From Tepidiformaceae bacterium (GTDB lineage Bacteria > Chloroflexota > Dehalococcoidia > Tepidiformales > Tepidiformaceae): a DNA stretch of 64,000 nt. Below are positions 1 to 11,989 of this stretch, in pieces. A program made the position numbers and the translations under genes. The notes under the pieces are model-generated. The model saw only the letters and a list, made by a program, of their open reading frames with translations. It searched no databases and was not told the DNA's origin. Within the stretch, counting starts at the first letter, position 1. The number at the start of each line of letters is the position of its first letter. The stretch is from assembly GCA_958295975.1 (NCBI GenBank), contig OY282446.1:1775289-1839288 (forward strand). The letters are read 5' to 3'.

Positions 1-16
1 GGAGACCACGCGCCGC

Positions 17-343
17 TCACGGCAGGTCGCGCTCGCGCTCGACCTCGCGGTAGTAGCAGGAGACGTTGTTCGTGTGGCAGGTCGGCCCCTGCGGGCGCGC
101 CCGCACGAGCAGGGAGTTGTCCTCGCAGTTCTTGTGCAGGCTCACGAACTCGAGCGTGTTGCCGCTGGTCGCGCCCTTCTCCCAGAGCTCGTCGCGGCTG
201 CGGCTCCAGAAGGTCACGCGCCCCGTGCGGTAGGTGTGCTCCAGCGACGCGCGGTTCATCCAGCCCAGCATGAGCACGCGCTCCGTCTCCGCGTCCTGCA
301 CGACGGCGGGGATGCGGTCGTGTTCGTCGAACATGAGGGGCAT
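17..343 (-). CDS. hisI: phosphoribosyl-AMP cyclohydrolase
   Basis: Third step of histidine synthesis: opens the adenine ring of phosphoribosyl-AMP. The 108-residue length fits a monofunctional HisI without the HisE domain. The family signatures are present: LGWMN near residue 26, TFWSRSR near 44, LWEKG near 53 and the C-terminal metal-binding CHTNNVSCYYREV. The ATG at 343 leaves no unexplained N-terminal tail; an internal ATG at 334 is possible. The gene is on the same strand as hisHAF but separated from hisF by an oppositely oriented LRR gene. No hisE is visible; the window ends 16 bases past the stop. Confidence 0.96.
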   Translation of the reverse strand: MPLMFDEHDRIPAVVQDAETERVLMLGWMNRASLEHTYRTGRVTFWSRSRDELWEKGATSGNTLEFVSLHKNCEDNSLLVRARPQGPTCHTNNVSCYYREVERERDLP

Positions 344-478
344 GGGCGCGCTCCCGGCGATGGCGTTTCGGGCAAGGATAGCGGAGCGCGCGCGTGCGCT
401 CGCGTTCCCCCGCGCGCTGGCGGACTTCGGGAACGGTCGGGCCGCGCGGCGCGTAGGATCGGGGGAAGGAGCCGCGCC

Positions 479-2068
479 GTGAAGAACGCCGTCATCGCCG
501 CGCTGGCGGTCGCGCTGGCCGTGTCCATCGCCGTCGGCGTGATCGCGGAGGCGTCGCGCACGGTGAACGTGGAGGTGCGCGTCTGGCAGGACGTGAACGA
601 CGCGGGCGCGCTCTGGCTCTCGGCGCGGCCCGACGGCGGCTCCTGGGCGGACGCCGGCACCGTGCCCGTGCGGCTCGACGACGGGCTCAGCAGCACGGGG
701 CGCTACCGCTACGGCGACGTCACGCTCGCGCTCTCCGTGCCGCCCCCGCCGACGTGCGCGGAGCCGTCGCTGGCGCCCGACTGTACGGTCCTGCTGGCCG
801 CGCGCGATGCGCTCGCGGGGGATGGCGCGCTCAACTGGAGCGCCGCCGTGCCCGTGACGGAGTGGGACGGCGTGACCGTCTCCGGCACGCCGTGGCGCGT
901 AAGGGGGCTGGACCTGCGGGATCGTGGCCTCACCGGGACCATCCCGCCCGAGCTGGGGAGCCTCCCGCCCACGCTCGCGGTGGTCTACTTGGCGGGCAAC
1001 GCCTTCACGGGCTGCGTCCCCGAGCGCCTGCGGCTGGCGACGACGAACGACCTGGATGTGCTGATGACCTCGCGTAATTTCTCGTGGTGTCCAGTGGCTG
1101 CACTGCCATCCGGCACACTGAGCGCCGGAACCTACCAAATTGATGGTCCCGATGGAGAGATCGTTGACATCCCCGATGGAGGTCCGCAAATAGCGCTAAC
1201 CGGGCAGATCCTGGGTGAGTCCGGTATATCGAACTGTTTCACCACTGTGACCGGGGAAAACGAGCTCTGTCTGGCAGAGGAGATCGGGTTGGAAGTGGGG
1301 CGATGGATAGATTCCGACGCTGCTGACGACGTTAGAATGACTGTAAATACCTTGTTCGACCAGATCTCGGCGACGGCGCGGCCCGCGCCCCCGCGGTCGT
1401 GCGCGGAGCCGTCGCTGGAAGCGGATTGTGCGGTCCTGCTGGCGGTGCGCGACGCGCTCGCGGGGGACGGCGCGCTCAACTGGAGCGCCGCCGTGCCCGT
1501 GACGGAGTGGGACGGAGTGATCGTCTCCGGCACGCCGCGTCGCGTGACGGGGCTGGACCTGCGGAACCGCGGCCTCACCGGGACGATCCCGCCGGAGCTG
1601 GGGAGCCTCCCGCCCACGCTCGCGTGGCTCTACCTGGGGAACTACCTCGCGGGCTACCCTGCGGGCAATGCCCTCACGGGTTGCATCCCTGAACGCCTGC
1701 GGCTGGCGGCGGCGAACGACCTGGAGCAGCTGGTCACGGAGCGCGGCCTCGACTGGTGCCCGGTGGCGACACTGCCATCCGGCACAATTCTGAGCGCCGG
1801 AACCTACCAAATTGATGGCCCCGGTGGAGTGATCGTTGACATCCCCGATGGAGGCCCGCAAATAGCGCTAACCAGGCGTAGCCTTAGTGAATCCGGTATA
1901 TCCAACTGTTTCACCACTGTGGTTGGAGAAAACAGGATCTGCCTGGCGGAAGAAATCGGGTTGGAAGTGGGGCGAAGGATAGATTCCGATGCTGCTGACA
2001 ACGTTATGAGGGCTGTAAATACCTTGTTCGACGCCATCGCGGCGACGGCGCGGCGCGCGCCCCGCTAG
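479..2068 (+). CDS. secreted or membrane-anchored protein with two duplicated LRR-containing modules
   Basis: A 529-residue protein of unknown role. The GTG at 479 is preceded by a strong ribosome site (GGAAGGAG, 465-472) and a TAGGAT box at 454-459. Residues 1-25 form a hydrophobic signal or anchor segment. Residues about 28-88 form a beta-rich domain ([20 protein letters not shown]). Two near-identical modules follow, about 93-307 and 308-529. Each carries a plant-type LRR core ([17 protein letters not shown]), flanking Cys pairs and an acidic C-terminal half ending near VNTLFD. Probably extracellular recognition or adhesion (inference). It sits between hisF and hisI on the opposite strand, and its stop overlaps the hisF stop by 4 bases. 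Confidence 0.85.
   Translation: MKNAVIAALAVALAVSIAVGVIAEASRTVNVEVRVWQDVNDAGALWLSARPDGGSWADAGTVPVRLDDGLSSTGRYRYGDVTLALSVPPPPTCAEPSLAPDCTVLLAARDALAGDGALNWSAAVPVTEWDGVTVSGTPWRVRGLDLRDRGLTGTIPPELGSLPPTLAVVYLAGNAFTGCVPERLRLATTNDLDVLMTSRNFSWCPVAALPSGTLSAGTYQIDGPDGEIVDIPDGGPQIALTGQILGESGISNCFTTVTGENELCLAEEIGLEVGRWIDSDAADDVRMTVNTLFDQISATARPAPPRSCAEPSLEADCAVLLAVRDALAGDGALNWSAAVPVTEWDGVIVSGTPRRVTGLDLRNRGLTGTIPPELGSLPPTLAWLYLGNYLAGYPAGNALTGCIPERLRLAAANDLEQLVTERGLDWCPVATLPSGTILSAGTYQIDGPGGVIVDIPDGGPQIALTRRSLSESGISNCFTTVVGENRICLAEEIGLEVGRRIDSDAADNVMRAVNTLFDAIAATARRAPR
755..2068 (+). repeat. in-gene tandem duplication (two modules of about 645 and 670 bp)
   Basis: Module 1 starts at the first Cys codon (755) and module 2 at the equivalent codon (1400). 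Long stretches match almost base for base, for example around 835-870 and 1480-1515, and the AT-richer ends around 1095-1200 and 1765-1870. This indicates a recent duplication inside the LRR gene. Confidence 0.85.
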
Positions 2069-2841
2069 CCCCCCGCGGGCGGCTCGACCGGGCGCACGGG
2101 GATGCCGCGCGCCGCCAGCGCCTCCTTCACCTCGCGGATGGAGTGCGTGCCGAAATGGAAGATGCTGGCCGCCAGCACGGCGTCCGCGCGGCCCTCCGTG
2201 AGCGCCTCCGCCATGTGCGCCGGACCGCCCGCGCCGCCGGAGGCGATGACGGGCACGTTCACGGCCTCGCTCATGGCGCGCAGCAGGGCGAGGTCGTAGC
2301 CGCGCTGGCGGCCGTCCGCGTCCATGCTCGTCACCAGCAGCTCGCCCGCGCCCCGCTCCACCACCTCGCGCGCCCAGGCGATGGCGTCGATGCCCGCGGG
2401 CGTGCGCCCCCCGTGCGTGTACACCTCCCAGCCGTCGCCCGCGCGCTTGGCGTCGATGGCCACCACGATGCACTGGCTGCCGAAGCGCCAGGCGCCCTCG
2501 TTCACGAGTTCGGGGCTGGCCACGGCGGCGGTGTTCACGCTCACCTTGTCCGCGCCCAGTTCGAGCATGATCTTCATGTCCACGGTGGCGCGGATGCCGC
2601 CGCCCACGGTGAAGGGGATGAACACCTGGTCGGCGGTGGCGGCCACCATGTCGTACACGGTGGCGCGGTCGTCGGAGGAGGCGGTGATGTCGAGGAAGAC
2701 GAGCTCGTCCGCGCCCTCGGCGTCGTAGAGGCGGGCCAGCTCGACGGGGTCGCCCGCGTCGCGCAGCTCCACGAAGGAGACGCCCTTGACCACGCGCCCG
2801 CGGTCCACGTCGAAGCAGGGGATGATGCGCTTCGTCAGCAC
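2065..2841 (-). CDS. hisF: imidazole glycerol phosphate synthase, cyclase subunit
   Basis: Cyclase half of IGP synthase: takes ammonia from HisH and converts PRFAR to imidazole glycerol phosphate and AICAR. A 258-residue (beta/alpha)8 barrel. Both catalytic aspartates are present: D11 ([12 protein letters not shown]) and D130 (VVAIDAKR). Phosphate-binding motifs VGGGIR (79-84) and ASGGAGG (200-206) are also visible. The GTG at 2841 overlaps the 3' end of hisA by 7 bases, so the two are translationally coupled. Confidence 0.97.
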   Translation of the reverse strand: MLTKRIIPCFDVDRGRVVKGVSFVELRDAGDPVELARLYDAEGADELVFLDITASSDDRATVYDMVAATADQVFIPFTVGGGIRATVDMKIMLELGADKVSVNTAAVASPELVNEGAWRFGSQCIVVAIDAKRAGDGWEVYTHGGRTPAGIDAIAWAREVVERGAGELLVTSMDADGRQRGYDLALLRAMSEAVNVPVIASGGAGGPAHMAEALTEGRADAVLAASIFHFGTHSIREVKEALAARGIPVRPVEPPAGG

Positions 2842-3566
2842 GCCGCCACCGCCGCCAGCGCCTGCGCCAGCGTGAAGCGGCGCTCGTAGAGGGCCTTGCC
2901 CACGATGGCCCCCTCGCAGCCCGCCCCCGCCAGCGCGCGCAGGTGGTCCGTCGCGGCCACGCCGCCGGAGGCCACCACGGGCACGGGCAGGGCCGCCGCG
3001 AACTCCGCCGCCAGCGCCACGTTGGGGCCCGCCAGCGCGCCGTCGCGGGCGATGTCGGTGACCATCACGCGGGGCACGCCGCGCTCCGCCAGCTCGCGCG
3101 CCAGCGCCAGCGGATCGGCCCCCGCGCCCGCGCCCGCGAGCCAGCCGTCCGTGCGCGCCTCGCCGTCGCGCGTGTCGATGGCGGCCACGATCATGCCCGG
3201 GAAGCGCGCCGCGCACTCGCCCGCGAAGGCGGGATCGCGCACGGCGGCGCTGCCCAGCTGGATGCGCGCCGCCCCCAGCGCCGCCGCCCCCTCCACGTCC
3301 GCCATCGCGCGCAGCCCGCCGGAAACCTCCACGGGGATGGCCACGGCCCCGCAGATGGCCGCCAGCGCCGCGCCGTTCACGGGACGCCCAGCGCGCGCGC
3401 CGTCCAGGTCCACCACGTGCAGGCGGGGCGCGCCCTGCGCCTCCCACTCGCGCGCCACCGCCGCCGGGTCGTCCGCGTACACCGTCTCGCGCGCGTAGTC
3501 GCCTTGCAGCAGGCGCACGCAGCGCCCCCCGCGCACGTCGATGGCCGGGATCACCTCGAAGCTCAC
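2835..3566 (-). CDS. hisA: ProFAR isomerase
   Basis: Isomerises ProFAR to PRFAR in histidine synthesis. A 243-residue (beta/alpha)8 barrel with [15 protein letters not shown] at the N-terminus (D10), the second catalytic Asp in VTDIARDG (D171), and SGGL and SGGV phosphate loops. In high-GC actinobacteria a similar enzyme (PriA) also serves tryptophan synthesis; nothing here decides that. The GTG start at 3566 overlaps the hisH stop by 4 bases. Confidence 0.95.
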   Translation of the reverse strand: MSFEVIPAIDVRGGRCVRLLQGDYARETVYADDPAAVAREWEAQGAPRLHVVDLDGARAGRPVNGAALAAICGAVAIPVEVSGGLRAMADVEGAAALGAARIQLGSAAVRDPAFAGECAARFPGMIVAAIDTRDGEARTDGWLAGAGAGADPLALARELAERGVPRVMVTDIARDGALAGPNVALAAEFAAALPVPVVASGGVAATDHLRALAGAGCEGAIVGKALYERRFTLAQALAAVAAC

Positions 3567-4201
3567 GCCCCCGCCGCCTCCCGCACCCAGCCCGCGAAGT
3601 TGGCGTAGAGCCGCAGCCCCGCGGCCCCGCTCTTCTCCGGGTGGAACTGCGTGGCCGCCACGTTCCCGCGCGCCAGCACGCTGGGGAAGGTGAACCCGTA
3701 GGTCGTCTCGCCCAGCGTCAGGGCGGGGTCGGCGGGGGCCGGGTAGAAGCTGTGCACGAAGTAGAACCAGGCCCCGTCGGCGATGCCCGCCATGATGGGG
3801 TGCTCGCGCGTCCACGCCACCTGGTTCCAGCCCATGTGCGGCACCTTCAGGCGCTCGAAGCCGAAGTGCCGCACCTCGCCCGGCAGCACGCCCAGGCACT
3901 CCTGCCCGCCGCCCTCCTCGGAGCGGTCGAGCAGCGCCTGCAGCCCCATGCACACGCCGAGGAAGGGCCTGCCGGAGGCGATGAACTCGCGCAGCGGCCC
4001 CTCCAGCCCGCGCGCGCGCAGCTTCGCCATCGTGTCCGAGGCCGCGCCCACGCCGGGCAGGATGGCCCCGCGCGCGCGCGCCAGCTCGGCGGGGTCGGCG
4101 GAGACGGTCGCGGCCATACCCGCGTGGGCGAGCGCGCGCTCGACGCTGCGCAGGTTGCCCGCGTCGTAATCCACCACCACCAGCAGGGGTTGTGCGCTCA
4201 C
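3563..4201 (-). CDS. hisH: imidazole glycerol phosphate synthase, glutaminase subunit
   Basis: Glutamine amidotransferase that feeds ammonia to HisF. It has the class-I GATase triad: C84 in FLGVCMGLQ, and H187 and E189 in QFHPEKS. The GTG at 4201 is chosen because it gives 212 residues, close to the family length, and because a TACACT box lies exactly 6 bases upstream. An in-frame ATG at 4237 would add 12 unsupported residues and place that box inside the gene. First gene of the hisHAF operon; consecutive genes overlap. Confidence 0.93.
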   Translation of the reverse strand: MSAQPLLVVVDYDAGNLRSVERALAHAGMAATVSADPAELARARGAILPGVGAASDTMAKLRARGLEGPLREFIASGRPFLGVCMGLQALLDRSEEGGGQECLGVLPGEVRHFGFERLKVPHMGWNQVAWTREHPIMAGIADGAWFYFVHSFYPAPADPALTLGETTYGFTFPSVLARGNVAATQFHPEKSGAAGLRLYANFAGWVREAAGA

Positions 4202-4207
4202 CGTCCC

Positions 4208-4213
4208 AGTGTA
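4208..4213 (-). promoter_or_regulatory. -10 box for hisHAF (TACACT, 6 nt before GTG)
   Basis: On the minus strand TACACT is followed by GGGACG and then the GTG of hisH. At this distance transcription would begin at or next to the start codon, suggesting a leaderless mRNA. No clear -35 is seen. Confidence 0.5.
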
Positions 4214-4331
4214 GGCCCGCCCCCGCGCTACGGTCATGGCGTGGGGCGCGGAGGGTTGCGCGTTGGGAACGGGGCGCTAGCGTTCTACACAGGCACGGGC
4301 TGAAGCGTGGCGTGATGCCGAGAGGTGCGAG

Positions 4332-5915
4332 TTGGATATCGGGATTCCGCGCATTGATCAGGAACCTTTGTCCATCCCCATGTCTGTCGGGGATGTCCTG
4401 TTTGTGCTTGGCGCAAACGGAACTGGAAAATCGGGGCTTATGCAATACCTCTACAGCCACTATGAGGCACAGTGGATTTCGGCGCATCGCCAGAATTGGA
4501 TGCAAAGTCACCAGCTCGACATCTCCCCTCATTCTAAGTTCAACCAAGAGCAGCAAGTCCGGCAACAGGATCTCAGCCCGCGAGCCCGATGGCTCGACCG
4601 CTATTCGCATTTGCGCCCGCAACTGTCTTTGATGAATCTTGTGCAGAAGAAGACGGAAAGAATGATGGAAATCACGAGGCTTACTGACATTGATGATCAA
4701 AAAGCTGCGTCTACTTTTGCGAAACGAGAAAAAGATCCAGTTGCCATCATCAATGAAATTTTCGATCATGCCAATCTTCCGATCAGCATTTCGATAACCA
4801 AGGATTCCGCAGTGCAAGCCACGCAGCGCGGAAATACTTACGGGGCTTCTGAACTATCTGATGGTGAACGAAATCTCCTTCTTTTGGCTGCAGATGTTCT
4901 AGCAGCCCCCGAAGGGAGTATGCTACTGATCGATGAACCAGAACGTCATCTTCACCGGTCGATCATCTCGCCAGTCCTTTCGGAACTATTTTCTCGACGT
5001 TCCGACTGCACTTTTATCATTGCCACTCATGAAATCATGCTTCCTATTGATAATCCTTCTTCTCGGATTCTGCTTGCTCGCAAATGCATGTATCACCAGG
5101 AAAAGACTGAATGGGATGTGGACTTGGTGAATTCTGCTTCAGAGATAGACGATGGAGTGAAGCGGGATATTCTCGGTTCTCTCCGCACTGTGATATTTGT
5201 GGAAGGAACTGAAGAAAGTCTTGACCATGCTCTCTATTCTCTGATATTTCCTAGTGTTTCCATTATTCCGAAAGGTACTCGCAAAGATGTCGAAAATTCG
5301 GTGCGTGCAATTCGTGGAGCACAGGAGTCGCAGGAACTTTTGCGAACCGATGCTTACGGCATCGTGGACGATGATGGTCACCCTAGTAATACCGACGGAG
5401 TCTATTCACTAGATGTTTGCAGCATTGAATCCATTTACTTCGATACCTACTTCCAAAAGCTAGTTGCCGAGAAAATTTCTAAAGAAACTGTGCAAGATCG
5501 CTTGGATTCTGCGAGGCGAAGTGCTATGGAAATTTTTGAGAGAGAGGCTCCAGTTTTGGCGAAAATGAATACGGTTAGAAGGATGAGGGAAAAGATCCTT
5601 ACACATCTTCCTACGTTCTCGTCCCTCCCTGGAGATGAACTCCGAATTGTGATTGATTCTGGAAGTATGATAACGGAGGATAATACTATCATAGCAGACT
5701 ACATAGAACGCGATGATTACGACGGAATTATTCGCAATTACCCAATTCACAAAACCAGTGCTCTTGATCATATCTCCAAGAAGATAGGGCTCGACGGTCG
5801 TAAATTCTATAAGGATGCAGTTCTTGATGTCCTAAAATATAATGGAGATGCGCGCGCATATGTCGAGAGCCTGCTGGGTGGTCTACCGAGCCGTATACGG
5901 GAAGAAGCACGTTAA
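4332..5915 (+). CDS. ABC/AAA-type ATPase fused to a TOPRIM (DUF4435/OLD-like) domain
   Basis: A 527-residue probable defence protein. N-terminal ATPase: Walker A GANGTGKS (27-34), ABC-type signature LSDGER (175-180), Walker B MLLIDEPE (197-204) and H-loop ATHE (H233). A C-terminal TOPRIM-like half follows: FVEGTEE with E291 and a DDD acidic run at 346-348. This order is typical of OLD-family nucleases and of ATPase-DUF4435 proteins related to PARIS AriA/AriB. The reading frame opens only at 4281, and TTG at 4332 with upstream GAGAGG is the best start; an ATG at 4380 would cut into the ATPase fold. Base composition is far more AT-rich than the neighbours, indicating transfer. The DNA target and trigger are unknown. 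Confidence 0.8.
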   Translation: MDIGIPRIDQEPLSIPMSVGDVLFVLGANGTGKSGLMQYLYSHYEAQWISAHRQNWMQSHQLDISPHSKFNQEQQVRQQDLSPRARWLDRYSHLRPQLSLMNLVQKKTERMMEITRLTDIDDQKAASTFAKREKDPVAIINEIFDHANLPISISITKDSAVQATQRGNTYGASELSDGERNLLLLAADVLAAPEGSMLLIDEPERHLHRSIISPVLSELFSRRSDCTFIIATHEIMLPIDNPSSRILLARKCMYHQEKTEWDVDLVNSASEIDDGVKRDILGSLRTVIFVEGTEESLDHALYSLIFPSVSIIPKGTRKDVENSVRAIRGAQESQELLRTDAYGIVDDDGHPSNTDGVYSLDVCSIESIYFDTYFQKLVAEKISKETVQDRLDSARRSAMEIFEREAPVLAKMNTVRRMREKILTHLPTFSSLPGDELRIVIDSGSMITEDNTIIADYIERDDYDGIIRNYPIHKTSALDHISKKIGLDGRKFYKDAVLDVLKYNGDARAYVESLLGGLPSRIREEAR

Positions 5916-5999
5916 GCGGATATGCCTAGCAGCTCATCCTCCCTGCTTGCCCAGCCCCGCGCGGGGCATAGGCGCCGCGCGATGGGCGAGCCGAACGCA

Positions 6000-6671
6000 T
6001 CAGGTCTCGCCTTCGAGCGTCTCCCGCAGGTAGTCGAGAATCCGGCGCTGCACGGCCTTCGAGGCGCGCCGCACCGGATTGATCCCGTGCACGGCGTAAG
6101 CCCGTCCCTTGTCGTCGAACACGAAGTCGTCCTTGTACTGGCGGTTGCAGTTCGCGCACTGCGGAATGATGTTCGCCGGATCGTCCGCCGGTTTGGCGGG
6201 GTCCTGGTGCCCTTGGTCCAGCACGGTCGTGCCGCCGCCGTAGCGCGGGTCGGGCTCGCCCTCGACCGCTCCGCAGGTCGCGCACCGGTTCCCGAACGCC
6301 GCTTTCAGCTCGTCGAACGTGGAGGCGTCGAGCCGTCCCCGGCGTCGGGCCTGCTCGTTGGCGAACTCCGGCGACGGCCGGTACGGGTCGGCCAGCTGGT
6401 GGCTGCCCCTGCCGGTGATGTTCCAGCCGTCGCGCTTGAGGTGCCGGACCTGCTGGTCGGGCGCGGCGTCCGGCAGCTCGCGGCGCACGATTTCGGATAT
6501 CTCGTTCTTGTGCACGGGCCGGTCGCGCCAGTGCCACAGGACCGCGAGCTGGAAGGCCCTGGCGCTGCCGGGCGCGGGCAGCCGCACGCCGTGAGGGACG
6601 AGGTGCGTGCGGTGAATGCGCTCCAGCTCGGCGAACGCGCGCTCGAGTTCATCGCGTGTCGGCTGCGTCAC
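6000..6671 (-). CDS. HNH endonuclease with N-terminal winged-helix-like region (putative type II restriction enzyme)
   Basis: A 223-residue protein. Residues about 37-90 look like a helix-turn-helix region (HKNEISEIVRREL). The C-terminal half is an HNH/zinc-finger fold: C130-x2-C133, VLDQGH (D152, H155), N167 and C172-x2-C175. The GTG start overlaps the stop of the upstream methyltransferase by 4 bases, so the two are translated together. This is the arrangement expected of a restriction-modification pair, with the nuclease made after the methylase. The recognition site cannot be read from the sequence. It could instead be a non-restriction HNH protein. Confidence 0.75.
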   Translation of the reverse strand: MTQPTRDELERAFAELERIHRTHLVPHGVRLPAPGSARAFQLAVLWHWRDRPVHKNEISEIVRRELPDAAPDQQVRHLKRDGWNITGRGSHQLADPYRPSPEFANEQARRRGRLDASTFDELKAAFGNRCATCGAVEGEPDPRYGGGTTVLDQGHQDPAKPADDPANIIPQCANCNRQYKDDFVFDDKGRAYAVHGINPVRRASKAVQRRILDYLRETLEGET

Positions 6672-7606
6672 GCCTGCATCCGCTCGACGCGCGCGTTCGC
6701 GGCGTGCGCCGTGCGCTCGTCGATCTCGTAGCCGACGAAGGAGCGCCCCTCCATGCGCGCGGCCACGCCCGTGCTGCCCGAACCGGCGAACGGGTCGAGC
6801 ACGATCGTTTCGGGCCGGTCGTCGCTGAAGATGCGGATGAGGTGGCGCAGCAGGTCGACCGGCTTGGCCGTCAGGTGCCCGTGCTTCTCGCGTGGCTTCG
6901 GCACGGCGATGACCTGCCCGGGGGATTTCGCGGGATCGATCAGCGGATTGGAGACGTCGATCAGGCCGGTTCGGTGCTCAAGCCAGTTCTCCACGAACGT
7001 CCCGCTGCGCGGGGCCTGGCCGAGGATGATCGTCTCCATCTGCGCCTTCAGCTGCGGCGTCTTGCGCCCGCCAAGTTCGGCCAGGATGCGCGCCTCCTCC
7101 TCCGGCGGCAGGTTCTTGCGCCGCACGAAGTGGTCCTGCGTGAAAGCCTTGCCCTGCCCCTCATAGCGCCACGCGAGCACGTCCCTGATCTCGAAGCCCG
7201 CTTCCTCGATGGCGGCAGCGGTGCGGTGCGCCAGGCGCGCCTGGCTGAAGCAGAGCGCGAAACCGCCGGGCTTGAGCACGCGCATCCATTCCCGCGCGAC
7301 GGGCGTGAGGAAATCCTGCAGGTTGCGGCCCTGCGCCGTATCGAACTTCATCCCGCAGGGCACGCCCCCGACGACGCCTTCCCTGACGCGACCGCGCAGC
7401 CTGCCGTTGTCCCAGCAGTCGTCCATGCCGTCGATGAAGTAGGGCGGGTCGGTCAGCACCAGCGACACGGAGCGATCGGGAAGCTCGGTCAGGGCCTCGC
7501 GGCAGTCCCGCGCGGAAACCCAGATAGGGCCGGCGTCCGCAGCGGGGGGCGTGCGTTCCGCAGGGAGTTCAAACAGGGCGTGGGGGCGCATGTTCGGCAC
7601 GGTCAT
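6668..7606 (-). CDS. site-specific DNA methyltransferase (N4-C or N6-A, beta class)
   Basis: A 312-residue SAM-dependent DNA methylase. Catalytic motif IV TDPPY (52-56) precedes the SAM-binding FAGSGSTG (273-280), the circularly permuted order of beta-class enzymes. LKPGGFALCF (111-120) and the TAKPVDLLRHLI segment (246-257) are also typical of the family. It presumably protects the host from the co-transcribed HNH protein. The ATG at 7606 has only a weak ribosome site. Divergent from ligA. Confidence 0.92.
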   Translation of the reverse strand: MTVPNMRPHALFELPAERTPPAADAGPIWVSARDCREALTELPDRSVSLVLTDPPYFIDGMDDCWDNGRLRGRVREGVVGGVPCGMKFDTAQGRNLQDFLTPVAREWMRVLKPGGFALCFSQARLAHRTAAAIEEAGFEIRDVLAWRYEGQGKAFTQDHFVRRKNLPPEEEARILAELGGRKTPQLKAQMETIILGQAPRSGTFVENWLEHRTGLIDVSNPLIDPAKSPGQVIAVPKPREKHGHLTAKPVDLLRHLIRIFSDDRPETIVLDPFAGSGSTGVAARMEGRSFVGYEIDERTAHAANARVERMQA

Positions 7607-7612
7607 CGTTAA

Positions 7613-10842
<3,230 letters not shown>

Positions 10843-10876
10843 GCGCGACGGCGGGAGCGGGGCGGGCGCGCTGCCC

Positions 10877-10882
10877 TATACT
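10877..10882 (+). promoter_or_regulatory. -10 box for the mreB operon (TATACT)
   Basis: TATACT lies 27 nt before the mreB GTG, leaving room for a short leader. No clear -35 in the GC-rich upstream bases. Confidence 0.5.
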
Positions 10883-10909
10883 GGACATATCCCGCCCCAG
10901 GACGGCTTC

Positions 10910-11971
10910 GTGGCGCGAATCGGCCCCTTCGCACGCCTCTTCGGCTTCCTCTCCCAGGACATCGCCATCGACCTGGGCACGGCCAACACGCTCGTCGCGG
11001 TGCGGGGCCGTGGCATCACCATCGTCGAGCCCTCGATCGTGGCCATCGACCGCACCTCCAAGCGCATCCTCGCCATCGGCGGGGACGCGCAGCGCATGGT
11101 GGGGCGCACGCCCTCCAACATCATCGCCGTGCGCCCCCTGCGCGACGGCGTGATCTCGGACTTCGAGGTGACGGAGCGGATGCTCGCCTACTTCATCCGC
11201 GCCGTGCAGGAGCGCGCCTTCCTCGCCCAGCCGCGCGTGGTCGTGGGCGTCCCCAGCGGCGTCACGGAGGTGGAGAAGCGCGCCGTGCACGACGCCGCCC
11301 TCAGCGCGGGCGCGCGCTCCTGCTTCCTCATCGAGGAACCGCTGGCCGCCGCCATCGGCTCCGGCATGCCCGTCATGGAGGCCTCGGGCTGCATGGTCGT
11401 CGACATCGGCGGCGGCACCACCGAGGTGGCCGTCATCTCCCTCGGCGGCATGGTCGTGAGCAAGTCCATCCGCGTGGCCGGCGACGCCATGGACCGCGGC
11501 ATCATCACCTACGCCCGCCAGGTCCATAACCTCCTCATCGGCGAGCGCACGGCGGAGGAGGTGAAGCAGTCGGCGGGCTCGGCGGCCCCCCTCGAGGAGG
11601 AGGAGACGGTCGTGCTGCGCGGGCGCGACCAGGCCACGGGCCTGCCCAAGTCCGTCGAGGTCAGCACGGTGGAGCTGCGCGACGCCCTCGCCGGCCCCGT
11701 CGGCCAGATCGTCGATACGGTGCGCTCCCTCATCGAGATCACGCCCCCCGAGCTGGTGAGCGACCTGATGGCCCACGGCATCGCACTGGCGGGCGGCGGC
11801 GCCCTGCTGCGTGGGCTCGACCGCCGCATCAGCCAGGAGACGCGCTTCCCCGTCTACGTCTCCGAGGAACCGCTCCTCTGCGTCGTGCGCGGCGCGGGCG
11901 CGCTCTTCGAGGAGATCGAGATGCTGGCCGCCGCCGAGGGCCAGTTCGACTCGGGAAGGTCGCGGCGCTAG
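10910..11971 (+). CDS. mreB: rod shape-determining actin-like protein MreB
   Basis: A 353-residue bacterial actin that organises the cell-wall elongation machinery under the membrane. The actin-type nucleotide motifs are visible: DIAIDLGTANTLV (phosphate 1), MVVDIGGGTTEVAVIS (phosphate 2) and IALAGGGALLRGLDRRI (adenosine). GTG start at 10910. First gene of mreB-mreC-mreD-mrdA-rodA, so the organism is probably rod-shaped with peptidoglycan. Confidence 0.97.
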   Translation: MARIGPFARLFGFLSQDIAIDLGTANTLVAVRGRGITIVEPSIVAIDRTSKRILAIGGDAQRMVGRTPSNIIAVRPLRDGVISDFEVTERMLAYFIRAVQERAFLAQPRVVVGVPSGVTEVEKRAVHDAALSAGARSCFLIEEPLAAAIGSGMPVMEASGCMVVDIGGGTTEVAVISLGGMVVSKSIRVAGDAMDRGIITYARQVHNLLIGERTAEEVKQSAGSAAPLEEEETVVLRGRDQATGLPKSVEVSTVELRDALAGPVGQIVDTVRSLIEITPPELVSDLMAHGIALAGGGALLRGLDRRISQETRFPVYVSEEPLLCVVRGAGALFEEIEMLAAAEGQFDSGRSRR

Positions 11972-11989
11972 CCACGAGCCGGGCGCGCG

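Noticed and set aside
4332-5915. Firm assignment as a PARIS (AriA-AriB) system
   Set aside because: Module types fit, but the length is short for a fused AriAB and profile searches are needed; kept as an ATPase-TOPRIM protein.
5955-5966. Perfect palindrome CCCCGCGCGGGG after the ATPase gene as a terminator
   Set aside because: Too short a loop and no U-run; such GC palindromes are expected by chance in this genome.
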